64,000 nt of DNA from Prorocentrum cordatum (Eukaryota > Sar > Dinophyceae > Prorocentrales > Prorocentraceae): assembly GCA_963575745.1 (NCBI GenBank), contig CAUYUJ010020582.1, positions 37,501 through 101,500 of the forward strand, in the 5' to 3' direction. A program made the translations under genes and the position numbers. This document shows, piece by piece, positions 63,656-64,000 of this stretch; position 1 is the first letter of the stretch; each line of letters starts with the position of its first letter. Below the pieces are notes generated by a model, which searched no databases, was not told the DNA's origin, and was given only the letters and a program-made list of their open reading frames with translations.

Positions 63656-64000
63656 GGTGAGAGCTGTGCTGCGGAAGGCGTGCCTGTGTCCCTGGAGGGT
63701 CTTGAGGCGCTGGGATGGGGGGCTCCTCCACGTTGCTGTCCTGAGGAATTGCTTGGATCTGGCCCCGGGACGGATCGTCTCCTTCAAGGAGTCAGCTGCC
63801 GGGGCTCCTCTGGCACTCCTCTCAGCAGGAGGACGCGTGGACGCTGAGTTGGACCTCCGTCCAGAGCTGGATCTGGCAAGGATTCTTCGGGCGCGGCCGC
63901 GTCCCACGCCTCGGGGGGGGTTGGTCCCTCCCCCTCGACATCCACGGCTCCTACTCTCCAGCCTGGCACCCTGAGAGCTTCCCTTAGCTGATTGAACCAG
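63656..64000 (-). other. Right edge: possible continuation of the retroelement linker
   Basis: Minus-strand frames stay open (for example 63515-63907) and are Pro/Arg/Ser-rich. No motif; the window ends. Confidence 0.25.

Overview
The window is nuclear DNA from a dinoflagellate-type protist. The evidence is one long, intron-rich, GC-rich gene whose introns start with GC, GA and GT in similar numbers and all but one end AG|G. It also holds a decayed Ty1/copia-type retrotransposon and a very heavy load of microsatellites, minisatellites and short inverted-repeat elements. Assignment to a genus is not possible from the sequence alone.

The main gene is a calcium-dependent protein kinase (CDPK) on the + strand. 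I assembled it by hand from 13 short coding exons between about 18931 and 59323. It spans about 40 kb for about 450 codons. Exons 1-8 carry the complete kinase domain: glycine loop in exon 1, catalytic Lys in exon 2, HRDLKPEN in exon 5, DFG and APE in exon 6. Exons 8-10 carry the autoinhibitory junction. Exons 11-13 carry four EF-hands with intact calcium ligands, then a stop codon. All key residues are present, so the gene looks functional. Only the exon 10/11 junction could not be resolved.

Layout. 1-18.9 kb: a 219-codon ORF at the left edge with a papain-fold C/H/D signature, then repeats (GGA tracts, an arrayed CCAAGACGG family, a GGCTGA minisatellite, poly-T, GAT tracts, a 440-bp direct duplication). 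18.9-59.3 kb: the CDPK gene. Its introns hold nearly every other feature: several MITE-like elements, three copies with clean target-site duplications; a 1.4-1.6-kb composite repeat; minisatellites; and, inside the 13-kb intron 4, an exon-like segment with a Nudix box. 59.3-60.6 kb: a large perfect-type hairpin just past the CDPK stop. 60.6-64 kb: minus-strand copia reverse transcriptase/RNase H remnants with an in-frame stop and frameshifts, a 73-bp tandem repeat and a probable upstream polyprotein fragment.

The most interesting signal is how the introns relate to mobile DNA. Intron 9 is entirely one hairpin-forming inverted-repeat element. A second copy of that element sits in intron 11. 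Most exon junctions are flanked by direct repeats of 3-9 bp that span the splice site. This is the pattern expected if introns were created by insertion of transposon-like introners.
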